A DNA stretch of 64,000 bases, taken from contig NC_090290.1 of the NCBI RefSeq assembly GCF_037392515.1, positions 55,502,753 to 55,566,752 on the forward strand, given 5' to 3'. Under the pieces are notes generated by a model. The model saw nothing but the letters and a program-made list of their open reading frames with translations, had not been told where the DNA came from and made no database searches. This stretch comes from Haliotis asinina. Its lineage: Eukaryota > Mollusca > Gastropoda > Lepetellida > Haliotidae. A program made the translations under genes and the position numbers. Numbering within the stretch: position 1 is the first letter of the stretch; every line of letters starts with the position of its first letter. This document shows, in pieces, positions 36,601 to 51,600 of the stretch.

Positions 36601-39600
36601 TTGCATTAATGGACAAGCTGACAAACCTGGCAAGTATAGACATGCGCGCACACAAATGTGTTTTTAAAAAATAGAAACTGATGAGATGTACAATCACTTT
36701 ACACTTCGGAAAACTCAGTGCATGTATTAGCTCTAGAATTGCCACAGTTATCCAAGTAGGAGTGTATCGTCTAAGGAACCATAACTGATCTAATGAGTTA
36801 CCCACTTCCTTGTTGCCTCTAACGTTGTTAGGAAAACAACAACACGTGTAGCAATAACAACCGTAACAAACCAAAGTGTTTTAAAGGGGAACAACGTCTG
36901 GATGATTGCATCAAGCACTTCACAAGACGAAAACTCTTAGAAGCAATAGAAATCTGACATCACAAACCTTTGAATGTGAAGACGGATGTTACATCCCCTC
37001 TGCATATGAAGATGGAATTAAGATACCTTTTTATATATTTTCCAGCATGTTGCTTATTAATCCTTAGTACATCTGATTTCATTGCCCGTGTGCCTTTGTT
37101 TATATTCAGTACGTATCTGACTTCATCCACGTATTTGCTTGGTACTTCTTAAATCCATTAACTGATGATAGCCTAGGATTTGCCTACCACAACATCATGT
37201 CTTGGGTTGTGGCTGGAAAGCTTTTTTACGGTATATGATTCTTTTGTTGGTTTGTTGTTGTTAAGCGTCTCACCCAGATGGAATTGTGGGTTAGCAAATA
37301 GACAGCTTCAGGAATTCCTATCACTAAGTTTTGCTAGAGTGAGTGACTTTAGTTTCACGCCACTTTAAGTAACATTCCAGCAATGTCGCGACTGTGTAAA
37401 TAACACATGGGATTCACACATCGACATTTGCTAGAACTAAATTAAACAATATTGTTAACATTTTAAGTATCTACGAGGTGACCTCGATTAATGATTGGGT
37501 TTTCATGTACATTTTAATTTGTCTGTTTGTATTGTAATATTTCACATATATGAAGCCAGCCTGTAAATAATCAAGTCTAGACTAGTCAGTGCAGGAACTG
37601 GGACACCATGATATCTGTCAGCCAAATCTTTGAGTCTGGACACCCGATTCTCCCAGTTGCCTGTCTAGTATGAGTTGCTGAAGACCAACTTCAAGAGGCA
37701 TCTACACAGATCACAACTACAGTACCATATGGCCATGTCTTGTATCGTCACTTTCCAACAGCGATTGTGTATTCGTGATAATATCAATGACTTGGTCGTT
37801 TGGTCTGGATAAAAAGTGTTTCCTAGCAGATGCCATACAGCTTTACTTAAAGAGTTAAACAATAAACTAACTAGGCACGTGAGGAAACTGAACACGTGAC
37901 ATACATACATTTCGGCTAAAACAATGCACATGTCCTAATGACGATGAACCTTTGAGGTAGCAGTCGGTAGGTAGAGTCCACCTGCCTAATGTGTTTCTTA
38001 TGTCTGCATTTAGATTAACTTCAAGTATAACAATGATCTGAAAACTTTCACAATTGATCAAAAGTCCTAATCGATTAATCCACCAGAACTAGGCAATATA
38101 GATGTCAGAACTGAACAATCAGTCTGTTTATCGTACGGAGCTCTTATGGATGCGTTCTTTTGATTACACAGCTGTGCGTTCACGTTGGTAAACATCCGAG
38201 TCGAGATCAGACAAGCTAGTGTCTCATAACAGGGGTACACCATGTCGATAACCATCACATTCGTTTGGTAAGTGGCGACCAACGGGATCAGCTGACTTGA
38301 TTGTCATATGCCATCCTATCCAAACTGCGTGGATGGACCCGCATGATGTTTATCACAGGATTGTGTGGTCCAGACTCGATTATTTACATACCACTGTCAT
38401 ATATCTGTAATATTGCTGAGTGCGGCGTAAAACTAAACTCACTCACTCACTCTAATTTATTTGCCGCATGTAGCCTTAACATCTTGTACGTCATGGAATG
38501 CCCCGGGGTCTCAATGTAACGGAAATGTTGTCTATTTCCTTTCATGAAAGAACGCATAACCATACCAGTTGTGCTTTGTAAACTGAAGAAGTTGGCGGAT
38601 TCGTATATAGGAAACATAGAAAATGTACGTTTTTTCTATTTCCTGTTCCTTCTTTCTAGCAATGGACAAGCGATAAAACGGCGGTTCATTTTCATGACAC
38701 GCATGCTATATACTTGTATATCATTTTGAGTTTCAAACGTCCAAGGTATATTCCTCCGTTTAATGTCAGTTCAAAACACATCAAAACAAATAAAAATATC
38801 TCAAACACACACTCATCCATGCGTCTATAAATATGTCTCACAAAAAAAGTGAAAATCACGGAGCGTAAATTTGAGAGCAAAAATCGAATAATGAGTTAAA
38901 TAGTCTCCTTCATCACCCCCTCCCTGCATTCAAAAGTTTCATAGGGAGACTGAGACTGATTTGTGTTCATCCAATGTTTGCTAGTTTGTTTTGGTTCAAT
39001 GACACAATATTCCAGTATTAAACATGACATCGATTACCTAATTGTACCACACGAGTCCATTAGTAGTGTTCCGGGCAATGGCTAAGCGGTCTGACATTTA
39101 TACATCCATGAAGCATTAGATGTTAGTATATGATATATTTGTTTTTTCTTCAAATCAGACTCGTGAAGGTCCGGGGTAGAATAGGCCTTCAGCAACCCAT
39201 GATTGCCATAAAAGGCGACTATGTTTGTCGTTAGAGGCGACTAACGGCATCCCTGACTTGGCTGACACATTTCATCGGTTCCCAATTGCACAGATCGATG
39301 CTCATGCTATTGACCACTAGATTGTCTGTTCCAGACTCGATTATTTACAAATAGCCATATAATTGAAGTATTGCTGAATGCGACGAAAACTAAACCCACT
39401 TACCCGCTCACTACTTCAAATCAAATTAAATATATGAGAAGTTTCAGTTTCAAACGATACCCGTCTTTAGAACTGGCTGTTCTGTTCTATTATACTCATG
39501 TGTCGGCGGTCTGTAAATAATCTGTGCCAGACAATCCAGTGATCAACAGAATGAGCATCGATCTATGCAATCGTGAAGACACATGTGAACCAGGTAAGCG

Positions 39601-42600
39601 AGTCTGACTACATAATCCCTTTAGTCGTCCCTTTAAGGCATGCTTGGGCTACTGAAGATCATTTCTTACACGGATCTGCACAGCTACCTTGAAAGGAGTA
39701 ACCAAGACTTAGAAAACGATGCAGAAAGATCTGGAACTTTTATTTTTCCCCGTCATCTCACACTACACCTTACCCTGTCTCGTTCGGACATGGTTTACTG
39801 GTGCTAGATAATACAGTTGCTCATCTGTATCGGCGTGATCACTGTTGTTGTACTACTATTTTACACTATTTCAGCGTCGGCTGATAGATCATATGTTCGG
39901 TCTGTTCATCAATAGCTCGTTCGTTTCCTGCTTTTAAAGTAAGCCCAGAGACTGTTATTCCTGATTGTACGCTCGTAAAGAATGGCGATATTGAACAATA
40001 TAAAATATGAATGATTCCCATCAACGCTGTGGGATAAGTTTCGGTCGCCTGATAGATTTTATTCAGTAGTGTTCGCCCTGAAGAATATGGTACGTTGACC
40101 AGTTGTACATTCGTACCCAGTTCTACGTGACGCCAGTAGCGCATTACGATTATGTTCGTTTTTGGACACAGTACATGTTCCAGACAAAAAGCCACTTTAC
40201 TTTACCCATGCATATTGTTTGCATTCAGAATATGTGACACAGCAGATTTTTCATACTCACATATTACAATGAATTACGGTTTTGTTCGTGAGCTTGCCAC
40301 AAGCTTACCATAAGTGAAAATACTGTAAAGCTCATATTCTTACTGTAAAAATTATTAATGTATAATAATAATGAATAACTGCGCATCAATTCCCCTCAGC
40401 CCCCCAACCCCCACCCCCACGCGACTCGAATATTGTGTAAAGCCAATAAGCATTATGTTGTTAAGTTGTTAAGTGAAAAGAAGTTTGACTGCCAATCTTC
40501 TGCTGAACAAGTCTCAATGCTCTCGAAGTCTGGTCACATTGGAGAGCGATATCAATCTCTCGTGTTAAAAGCCAGTGTCGAGAACAATATGATCACATGT
40601 CTGAGGAACTTATGTTTAGCGTGGAATACCTTGGGAACCATTCTGTTCCATTACCATGCTCACGGGGGTTTTTTTTATAGTGATTTCTCTGCGACGCAAT
40701 TAACTTCACTACATACGTAATTATTGTTGTATTGTTCTAGCTTGTACAAAGTAATATTTAGTTACATGTCTACACATGTGATAGTTACAACAAAGGAAAC
40801 ACGTGGTATGTTGACATTATAATGTTTTATTGTGAAACACCAGTCACAAACTTCTACACGTTGCCAAAATAAACATATATCCTTTGCAGCGCTGTGAGTG
40901 GATTATCACCCACTTGGTCAATGGGAAAGTAAAAGTATCAAGACCCCAAGTAAAAGTACTTTTACTAGACCCCAACACGTCTAGTAAAAGTAGGTATATT
41001 TATAGTATGAATACTCCTGGCGTATTTGTGGTCATATGTTTGCTTAGTTGAGTATTTCACCCATAACTGAGACATCTTAAGAGATCACTGAAGGCAGTTA
41101 TACCGTAAGAAGAATCCTTCCGTTAAATAGGCCACGCGTGGAATTTTGTGGAATGATTAAGAGACTGATTGTGAAGGTCGTATCCGATCAGCGCGACGGA
41201 ATCTCCTGAACTGATTCGGAATGTGACGATGATGAAACGAACAGTGATGAATCGGATCAGGCCCCTCCTTCGTTCGCCGACGCCACTATGGCGCTTCAAA
41301 CATTGAAGAATTTCTGGTTTCTCAAAATGCAACTGACATGTCTTCGTTTGATTCGCTAGCGGATTTGAACGAGGCGGTGGGACGCATGCAGTCGGCCAAG
41401 CGTGGACAAAGCAAGATAACTGATTTTGCAGTGAAACATATGTAATTGTCGTATGAATGAATGCATGAATAAACTGAGTACATTATAGTTGTATCGTACT
41501 AAATACATTGTAGTGTGTTTCTATTGTTCTCGATGGGTTTTCGTGAATAACGAACTACGGATATAACGAACTAATTTCAGTGGGCCCTTGGAGTTCGTTA
41601 TGAAGGTATTTTACTGTATTTCTTGTCTGTTTGGAATTAAAAACAATGTTGAGGAACAAGTTGAAAGTCCTAAAAAGAATACATTTAGCAATACAGTAGT
41701 GTGTACATGAGATGAAGATACAAAGATATGAAAAGAGTAACACCCAGAGCAAAATACGTATGCACACACTGAAAGGAAATTTGTGGGTTTGTAAATTGAA
41801 CATAAAAACATGTAGCGAGAGTCGAAAACTGTGCAAGTGTCATGATGAGCTGTACGAGATCAACAACATAACCTGTGATAACACAGATGAAATGAAGGTT
41901 GATGAAAATAATGATGATTTAGAAGAAAGGGATAGTAGCGAACATCTCCATGCAATTGATGTCAAGGACGATAAGGATGATGAAGCCAAAAAGGATTTTG
42001 ATAAAGATGAAACAAAGGAAGATGACAATGCAAACAAAAATGACATAGAGAGGAAAGAACAGATCACAAAGTCATGAAAGAAAGCCATGAAAAAAGAATA
42101 GAGAATAAAGAAAACATGACTGGAAACAGTTTGAGGATGTAAAACGAAGGAGAACCCGGAAAGTAACATTAAAAGACAGGAAAATTGATGCACAAATGAA
42201 GAAGAAAGAAGTGTCGTGGAGAAACAAGACGTGGAGGAAGACAAAAGCGCAAGGAATGTGATCACCACTTCCGTATGATTAAATACTACTCAACCAATGA
42301 GTCTCTGTCATCAACCGCCACCCATGCCTGGAACTTGCTGGAGTGAACCAAGTCAACCAATGTGTCTCTGTCATCAACCGCCACCCATGCCTGGAACTTG
42401 CTGGAGTGAACCAAGTCAACCAATGTGTCTCTGTCATCAACCGCCACCCATGCATGGAACTTGCTGGAGTGAACCAAGTCAACCAATGAGTCTCTGTCAT
42501 CAACCCCCACCCATGCCTGGAACTTGCTGGAGTGAACCAAGTCAACCATTGAGTCTGTCATCAACCGCCACCCATGCATGGAACTTGCTGGAGTGAACCA

Positions 42601-45600
42601 AGTCAACCAATGAGTCTCTGTCATCAGCCGCCACCCATGCCTGGAACTTGCTGGAGTGAACCAAGTCAACCATTGAGTCTCTGTCATCAACCCCCACCCA
42701 TGCCTGGAACTTGCTGGAGTGAACCAAGTCAACCAATGAGTCTCTGTCATCAGCCGCCACCCATGCCTGGAACTTGCTGGAGTGAACCAAGTCAACCAAT
42801 GAGTCTCTGTCATCAACCGCCACCCATGCCTGGAACTTGCTGCAGTGAACCAAGTCAACCATTGAGTTTCTGTCATCAACCCCCACCCATGCCTGGAACT
42901 TGCTGGAGTGAACCAAGTCAACCATACCAGTCGTATCGTACACCAGGTCGCCAAGCATCTACTGAACAATCAGATGTCGCTTGTGATGATTCAGGAACTT
43001 TATTCTATCAAATTTAAATCCTTCAACCTGTTTTGTACTCATGGTTACCTTCTCTCCAGAGCCCCGAATTACATGTCTCAGTTCATCACCTTCTCACATT
43101 TTGTCTTTCGGATATAGCTTTCCAGACGCCACATTTGGAAACCGTGCAAACGCCTATCCCAAAGAGATTAGCAATAGTTATATACTGTGCAAAGGAAGCA
43201 GACCTGTAGACTGCCGATCTTATGGTCCAGTTCCTGAGGTTCATTTACGTAAGAATCCAATGTGGGAAAACATGGCTGTAGTTCATTGCAAACAACATCT
43301 CTATCTCTATTCAGGCGAAAGTTCTCTATGACATGGTCTCATCCAACAACATTTTAATAGTTTGAGACCACGAATGGTGAGATCGTGCTCTACTCCATAC
43401 TTCTCTCTCACGACACAACCCCAGGGCTGAACCCACACAAATCTCGTCTCCAGTTTTCTCAGACATTGGCATAAATTATGAAAATTCAGTTATTTTGATC
43501 ACGTGATTATGTATATTTATACTTGACGAAAACAGCATGTGAACAAGGTGTAAATTCACCTTTACTTACGTATGTTTACTTATGTGAGTAAATTGCGTAC
43601 GTAAGTAAATGGTGTCCACGCGAAAGAGGCTTTAGATTGTTAGTGTTACACCCGTTATGAAAACAAGTCAATCAGCTGCGGAGTGAGAACGAGCCTTTGG
43701 AATATTGCAGATAGGGGCTTCATGCACCGATTTTTCCATAACGTCCCACTGTAAAGCACAATCAACAAGACTGGGTGAGTTTAGTTTTACGCCGCACTAA
43801 GCACGTTTTCCTGCTATATGTTGGCGACCCCATCAACAAGAGTAACCAGTATGGCTGGACTCCCACAAGTGGAAGACCGAGAGTGTCCTACACGTAGGCG
43901 GACCATCATATAGGTATGGCCCTTCTTTGCAAGCGGATGCTCACAGTGATCTCATCAGCATCAACAGTTTTGGGTCATTGGGGCCGAATCACCCTGTGGG
44001 CATGTAATTGGAAACGTTTTGTTTGGGTATGTTATACGTGGTTACCCTAGCAATATGTTGAGCACGTTATATCGGGTAAGGGTCTGCACATGTCTTTTTC
44101 CAAGGAGCTTACTGTGCATTCCACGTCACCAGTGCTCTTATGCATGAATGTTGCTAGGAAACATCTTCACTAACTTGTGCGTAATGTGTTTCAGAAAAGG
44201 GGAATTGCGCTGACATTTTGGCCCAGGATCCGTCGTCTACCAACGGGATCTATATAGTAAACCCTAACGACGGCCAGGGACCCATCTCTGTGTATTGTGA
44301 CATGACTACTGATGGTGGCGGGTGGACGGTGAGTGAATTTAATGTCCTTCAACGAAGAAATATGTCTCTTAATGACACCACTAGAAGGCCTAAAAGACTA
44401 ATAATGGGATCGGTGGTGGTGATCAAGGTCTGACTTGTTGGCCACATGTTATCGTATGCCAGTTGCGCAGATAGATGCTCATGATACTGATCACTGGATT
44501 GTCGGGTCCACACTGCATTATTTACAGACAGATGCTATGACTGGAATATTGGTGAGCACGGTGTTAAACAAGAAACCAACCAAACACAACTTGTTTATCT
44601 GTCTGTTTGTTTGTTTATCTGTTGGTTAACGCCACATTAATTACTAGTACAGATAATTAATTGGGTTTGAATCAGACACTACAGTGACTGACATCTTGGG
44701 TGTTGTGCTATGCAAAGGAATACAATGACATACATCAACCATAGCGTTCACCGACTTTAAGAAATCCATTTATACAATTACTACTCTCAATTTTGTAGTA
44801 TCCGTCCAGTGGAATTTGTTTGTGTATTTAATTATGGGATGATGTAATGTAGCTTGAATATTTTTGTGTGCGGCGTTAAGACAAACCGGATCACATTTCC
44901 ACATGTGCTTTCTCAAAATGGGTTTACCTCGGAAATACTGCTGATATGTCTAGAAGTAAAAACAGGCTTAACCATGATTTGAACCAACTAGGGGGTTTGG
45001 GCAGTGAAAATATATTCTTGTCATAGTCAGAATTGTACAATCGAATCTGCTTTTAACAGAGATTTCTTATAGACGTGAAAATGGTTTGGTCGTGTATTTA
45101 AACACGTTAATTGCACAGACTAGAGGCAAACGGTCCACCGGTAGCCTGTTGCGGGGACATGTGAAATCTATCAAGTATATACAATGCTTTCCGGCCTTGT
45201 AATTATCCCCATTGTCATATGTCTCAGGTGTTCCAGAGAAGAGAAGATGGTACTGTTGACTTTTACCAGAACTGGGCGGAATACAAGTCTGGGTTTGGAT
45301 CTCTTGGAAACGAATTTTGGCTTGGTATGAAAACGCTGGTGTACATATGAGATGGAGTTGCTGACACAGAGCAATGCATACTCATGCTACATTTAGGAGA
45401 TAAACATCATGTGCTGGCCAATTTCCGGGTGTTATTGAGTATTTGAAGCACGGGAATACATTTGGAACCAACGACGTCAGCCGGAGGTTTCAAATGAAAC
45501 ATTGCCGTGCTTCAAATACTTAATAAATTGGTCTACACATGATGTTTATCGACATTGTAATCAAAAACGTAAACCAAAGGGTTTTACTGTCTGCACTTGT

Positions 45601-48600
45601 TTACATCGAGTATGGGTACAGCAGTAAAGTGTCATCAGCTGGCCGTTTCAGTTGGCTCCCAAGGTAGCATCTGGAGTTGCTCATTTGTGACGTCATTCTA
45701 ACTTTATGTCACAATATGATTTGAGTGACGTCACCACTGTTGATGACACAACAAAACAATTGTATGCGATGTTTCTACGTGTCGATACGCAGTGAATAGT
45801 TTTCCAGTTTCCGGGAATCTAAAATCATTTGATCATGTTTTTCAAACAATCAGATTGCAGAACACAGTGACTTTATGTTTACAATTTATAGTCAAGAGAG
45901 TATTCGTTGGCATACAGGATCACATATGGTTTTACATCACAATTTGGTGGTAGATCCTGCTCTCTAGTTTGACTTATACCATGTGATCCCGCGTTTCACA
46001 TGGACGTCAGTGACGGGTTCCAGTGGGGGAACGGAATAACCTCTCCAATGGTGGAAAGCTAGGAAACCACACTATTTGATGGTGATTAACTGCATGTTCA
46101 AGATACGATCATAACTGTACAATAATTGGTCGTTTGGCAAATATATACTTTGAATGTGAAAAGGATGTCTGTCCCCTTCAATGAAATGGGGTTAATCCGC
46201 AGTATTACCCATTAGTATTCCGAGGGATACGGGGCACTCATTGCTATCTGAGGTCATCCTGCCATTTTCGATTCGACATTTTGTATGAGAGTAATGCTTA
46301 ATGTGCACACGCCCCATGTGTTCACTTGCTTGGTACACATAGTATAAGTTTTATGCTGATCTACATTTTAGCACAGAAACAAACACTTAAAACATACAGA
46401 TTCTATATGCCCAATGCCAAACACTGGAAAACGTTTCTGTATTGTTGAATATGCGCCTTACTTACAATACACTTTATGACGCAAAGATATTGTTGCGTAC
46501 ATTGCGTCCATGAAAAAGAGATATGTTCTAGTATTGAATATGCCATTGTCGATTACATCAGCCGCCCGGAGACTTCCGTTGTTGTAGGATTAATGAGATG
46601 AATATCGAACCATATTTTTTTCTTGGAAGAGACTAGCTGCCACCTCCATCTTCCACTTAGCAATGTTTGTAGCACTGTCAAATGTATGGTGTCTTGTAAG
46701 ACCCAGTCGACTCAGTTTTAATTAGACACATTATGTCATTATATATATATCTCATTAGTAAGAAAGGCCTTGGGAAGAATAGGTTTTCACCTTTAATAAG
46801 ATTTCTGCATGAAATAATCATTACCCAGAGCGTGGAGACCGTACGTGAGAGGCCTATTTTGAAAGGCAATGACGAACAATAAAGAATGCTGTATTTGCTA
46901 ACTTTGTTGACAGTAAAAACATGTACAATAATTTTTAATCAACCCGAAGAAAACAAGTTAATGATGCGTCTTCGTTATTCAACGCAGCGGCCACAACGTT
47001 GCTTTTCTGACTCAGAAGCTTCCACGGAGATGTCGTTCTAACACCCATAACTTTAAAGGCGAATGGTGGTACCTGTGACCATCTTGGTACTATCGAGGAT
47101 CTTCCACTCCGGTAGACCTTTTCTACCAATGCAAATATTTAGTAGTAATGTGGACAGGCTTTAGAGGTTGTCTCTACCTGTGTATCGGGTAGGATCTCGA
47201 CCTGGTCCTGCCTCCCTTGTGGATAAAAGAGTACGAGTAATTCCTCAGCCCTGTCAGAGGGTCAGAATTATGTCTGTTCTCCAGAATCGTGGAATACTTG
47301 TTGTTCTAAACGTTTGATCATGTTAGAAGTATGAGTAGTTGCTGTGACACATCTGTCAATCGAATGTTCAGGCGTGGTTTCAGTCACATTTATTTATCGA
47401 TGACAGAGGTCTTGAGCATGACAGAGAAGTCAACATGGTGTGTGCATTCTAGTATTGCAGTCTGAGCAATGGGTTCATGAGTGTTTAGTATTGTTTTCTG
47501 TTGTCTGATACACGGTGTACACAAATGCGGGTCCGGATCCTTAAAGTCAGTAGGAACACCATTAAGTCACGACCCCTGACGAAAAGGGTTAGTATTGATA
47601 TTCATGCTTGTTGTAAGAGGCGACTATCAAGATCGGGTGGTCATGCTCGATGACTTGCTTGTCTCGGCATCGTTTCAAAATTGCGTAGAGATCGATATTC
47701 ATGATGTTTCCCACTTGACTATCCTGTCCAGACGCGATTGTTTTCATTCCACCACCATTTAGCTAGAATACTGCTGAGTGAAGCGTAAAACTAAACTCTC
47801 ACGCTTCATTAGATCAGGACTAAAACAGTCATAGCCTACTAAAGGCGCACAGAGTTTTACACATATATCTAGCTTATTCCCAAAGCCTCCAAGGCTTCAG
47901 CTGTCCTTGTCAGGCCCCAATCCAGCGCTGAATTCAAATTCAAAACGTTATTTCAATACACGAAGCAACAAAAGGGCACATGATCAGAAAGTGTTCAGTA
48001 ACCGGTGTACCGCTCCAGGAGTTGTCACTGAGGTAACTCTTGCTGATTTTGTCTCACTGGAAGTAAAACCATTATCATCCAGACTACCGAATCACTTTTC
48101 AGATATTACATAAGGATCGGAGACCATCTTTACTAAAGAATACTAAGCACAAACAGATCACGTGTATTTATATCTTCTCTTGTATGAGGTTTTAGAACCA
48201 TGTAAACATCAATCAGATTTGTATAGTGCACATGCTTCTGGCAAACGCGACTGTTGTTGTTGGTTACGCAATGTTAAGGTAAAACAATGGCGTATGTTGT
48301 TGCTAAAGCAGCACACTACAAAATATGTGAATGCACTTCTAGTACTATATTGTGATTTCATTCTGTATTCAAATGTTACATTTGAAAACCAATGCAGTAG
48401 TGTTTACTATTCATCACATGTACATGTGATGTTATTCTGGACTTGATGAAGATATCAGTCAGGATGTATTGACCATGTTTCATGTATGCATGAATACAAT
48501 AGTTTCCTCCAGTTCGTCTTGACTGTTTACTTTCCAACCAAAGGACAATTTGGTCTCAGCGAAATCTTTGGATCGTCTTGTTATTTGTGTGTAGCCATCG

Positions 48601-51600
48601 TTACACAATACTCCACTGACATCTCAAGAGATTATTGATAGGGATTGTCATATCAGTCAAAGTGTGCCATGCTTCCCACTTCATGATCTCATTATTTCTA
48701 GCTGCCTAAGCATTATTGTTATACTTTATATAAACTTGAAGACTGTATATTACCAGTGACAATTTGCTGGCTCATGTAGAGGGCACAGAGCTTGTCGTAC
48801 GTTCCTTGTATAGTGGCCTGCTTTGCTTTCCTAGCTATCTTAGTTCCTACTCTGATGTATCAGTGTCTAAAATTATTCGGAGTCAAACAAGAAACTTCAC
48901 AAAATGTAATTTTTAAAAATGATGATTAATCTTTTCTCTGTTGATACATCTATGTATCCGAAATTGGATCCCTATCTTTCAACTCTAGAAAAACGTTACC
49001 AAAACATACTCAAACCCATCCATTCGTCGTGCAAATGACGTTAGTGCCAAATCGATGCCTTGCGAGAGCAATGGCGCAGAATCCCCAACCACGTGTTCAC
49101 AAACATCAGGCAGTCGATGAGGAGACGGTGTTTGTTTGTGGTGAATGCGCGGGGCAGCCATACACAATATTGAACTGAGAAATTTCGAATTTGTATTCTT
49201 GTGACTTGACATTCTGTATACCCATGTTTTGGAATGGCGGTGTAGCCTAATGTCAGCAATGAAATAATAACAATTTAACCATCTTAACATCTCTTGGGCT
49301 TTTATAGTGCGCTGAAGAATGAATGTGAAGTTTCTTTTTTGACTATATTTCCTTTTTAATATCCTACAACGTCTTTAAAGTCAATGCATTGTTCATGTCC
49401 CGGGGCGCCTTTCACGAAGCAACCTATACAAAGTTTAACTTTAAGCCCCATTCTTTAACATTGCACTAAGGTTACCTAGCTGACTTGCGATCATCTTAAT
49501 GTTTTGTGCAAGGAGACCCTGGCGATTAAATATCACATTCATTTAGTATAGCATTTCAAGTCATAATATGCTAAACCGTTGCCGGCGGGGATCTAACGCA
49601 TTCTTCCGTGTTTCTTTGAAGGTAATGACATAATTAATCGTTTGGCAACGGCGAAACCATCACAACTGAGAATCGACATGAGAGACAAAAATCAAGTATC
49701 CGGGTATGCAAAGTATTCCTCCTTCTCTGTGGGGACTGAAGGTGCCAAGTACAGACTGACGGTTTCAGGCTACAGTGGCGACAGAGGTAGGTTCCTGGAC
49801 AGCTCAAGGGAATGACAGTAACGAAGCACCAGAGTCATCTTCAAATCGTCTTACTTCGTCAATATGCTCCAATTTTCTGTTACAAACTGTAATCTTTTGA
49901 AACCGGAAAGACGAGATATTCTATTGCTTACACCTACCATGTATATAGTTATGTTTTAGAATTCAAATGTTTTTAACCGTCAGCACTGATACTGAATGCT
50001 GGATTTCTCATTATGGAATGTGAAGCGATCTTTAGTTTCAGCGTATCTGACCTGTAAGACTGTGAGAATATATGCAACAGGTACTGAAAGAACCTCAAAC
50101 GATGTTATGACTTCATGGGCTATAGGAACCTCACAGTTGTCCGTCTCCGGGCGTCATATAATTTCTTATTTATCTTCATGTAAAATGCTTGAATTTCATT
50201 GGTCAATGACGCTTAAATAGGTTTCCGTTCACCCCTACGAAAAGGGTGACAAATAGAAAAGATATTACTCGGTGTCACGGTAACCACCAAACTCCTCACC
50301 GAGAAGATATATACAGTGTTCCCAGAAATTATTGAGAAAATCTTTGTTTTTTTTTCTAATGATGCTAAGATTGGAAAAAGGGCTTTCACTATGCACTAAG
50401 CTTACTAAATAAGGGAGACAACTCTTGAAGGCTTAGAAGGCAGCTCATTAAGTCAAGAGTTATCTCCCTTGTCTGAGCAGACGGCTTCCTGTGTTGACAT
50501 GGCAGAATTTACAGCAAGAGAGAAAAGAAAGCTCATTCTAGATGATTTTGAAAGGGGTGAGGCTGATGCTAAAGTGTTAGCTTGTAGACATGGTATTCCT
50601 CTGTCTACAGTACACAGAACTTTGAAGAATATTCAAACAGGAACCGGGATAGAGCACAAAACAGGGGCAGGTCGGCTTAGGAAATTCAGTGTTGTGGATC
50701 GCCGAAGACTTGGGCAGATTGTGAGTAGGGGCAAATTGAAAAGTGTTGAGAACATCAGAAATTAAATGATTAGTAGAGGAAGTCCTCAGGTATGCAATGA
50801 AACAGTTACGCAGGAATTACAAAGACTTAATTGGGTGAAAAAACATGGAATTCCCTCGCCGTTGATGAAAGATGCACAAAAGGAAAAACGTTTAAACTGG
50901 TGTCGGGCTCATGAAAATCAAGATTGGGATAATGTTTTCTTTTCGGATGAAAGTTCTGTTTGGCTTTTCCCTAATTGTGTGAAAATTTGGACCAAAGATA
51001 CTGTCAAACCTATCTACCAGCGACCAAAACATAGCCCGAAGTTTCACATGTGGGGTGGCATATCGGCTCGCGGAGTGACGCCATTGTGTGTTTTCACGGG
51101 AAACTTGACAAAAGAAAGATACGTTGACATTCTAAATGGTCACCCTCTTCCGACAGCACAAACATTGTATGAAGATGATTGGATTTTCCAGCATGATAAT
51201 GACCCAAAACACACTGCGCGCTACACAAAACAGTGGTTGTCGGGCGAAAATGTTCAAGTTTTAGACTGGCCCAGTTACAGCCCAGACCTAAACCCAATTG
51301 AGAATGTGTTGGGAGTCATGAAGGACAGAATAAACCAAAGGGACTGAGAAATATTGAAGATATGAAGGCCGAGGTGGTCCAATATTGGGATACCCTGTCA
51401 CACGATTACCTACAAACTTTGATGGGTAGTGTGCCTAGGCGTATTCAGGCATGGATTGCTGAGCGAGGAGGTCTAACAAAGTACTAAAACAAGACTGAGA
51501 CTGTAAAAGGATGATGTTTTAACATGTTTATGTAAGTAAAACGCCAGAAGTTAATAAACGCAATGAGTTACATGACGCAACATGATTCTCAATAATTTCT

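Noticed and set aside
46935..47129. 64-codon minus-strand ORF in intron 3
   Set aside because: The composition looks plausible, but no domain, partner exon or poly(A) signal was found.
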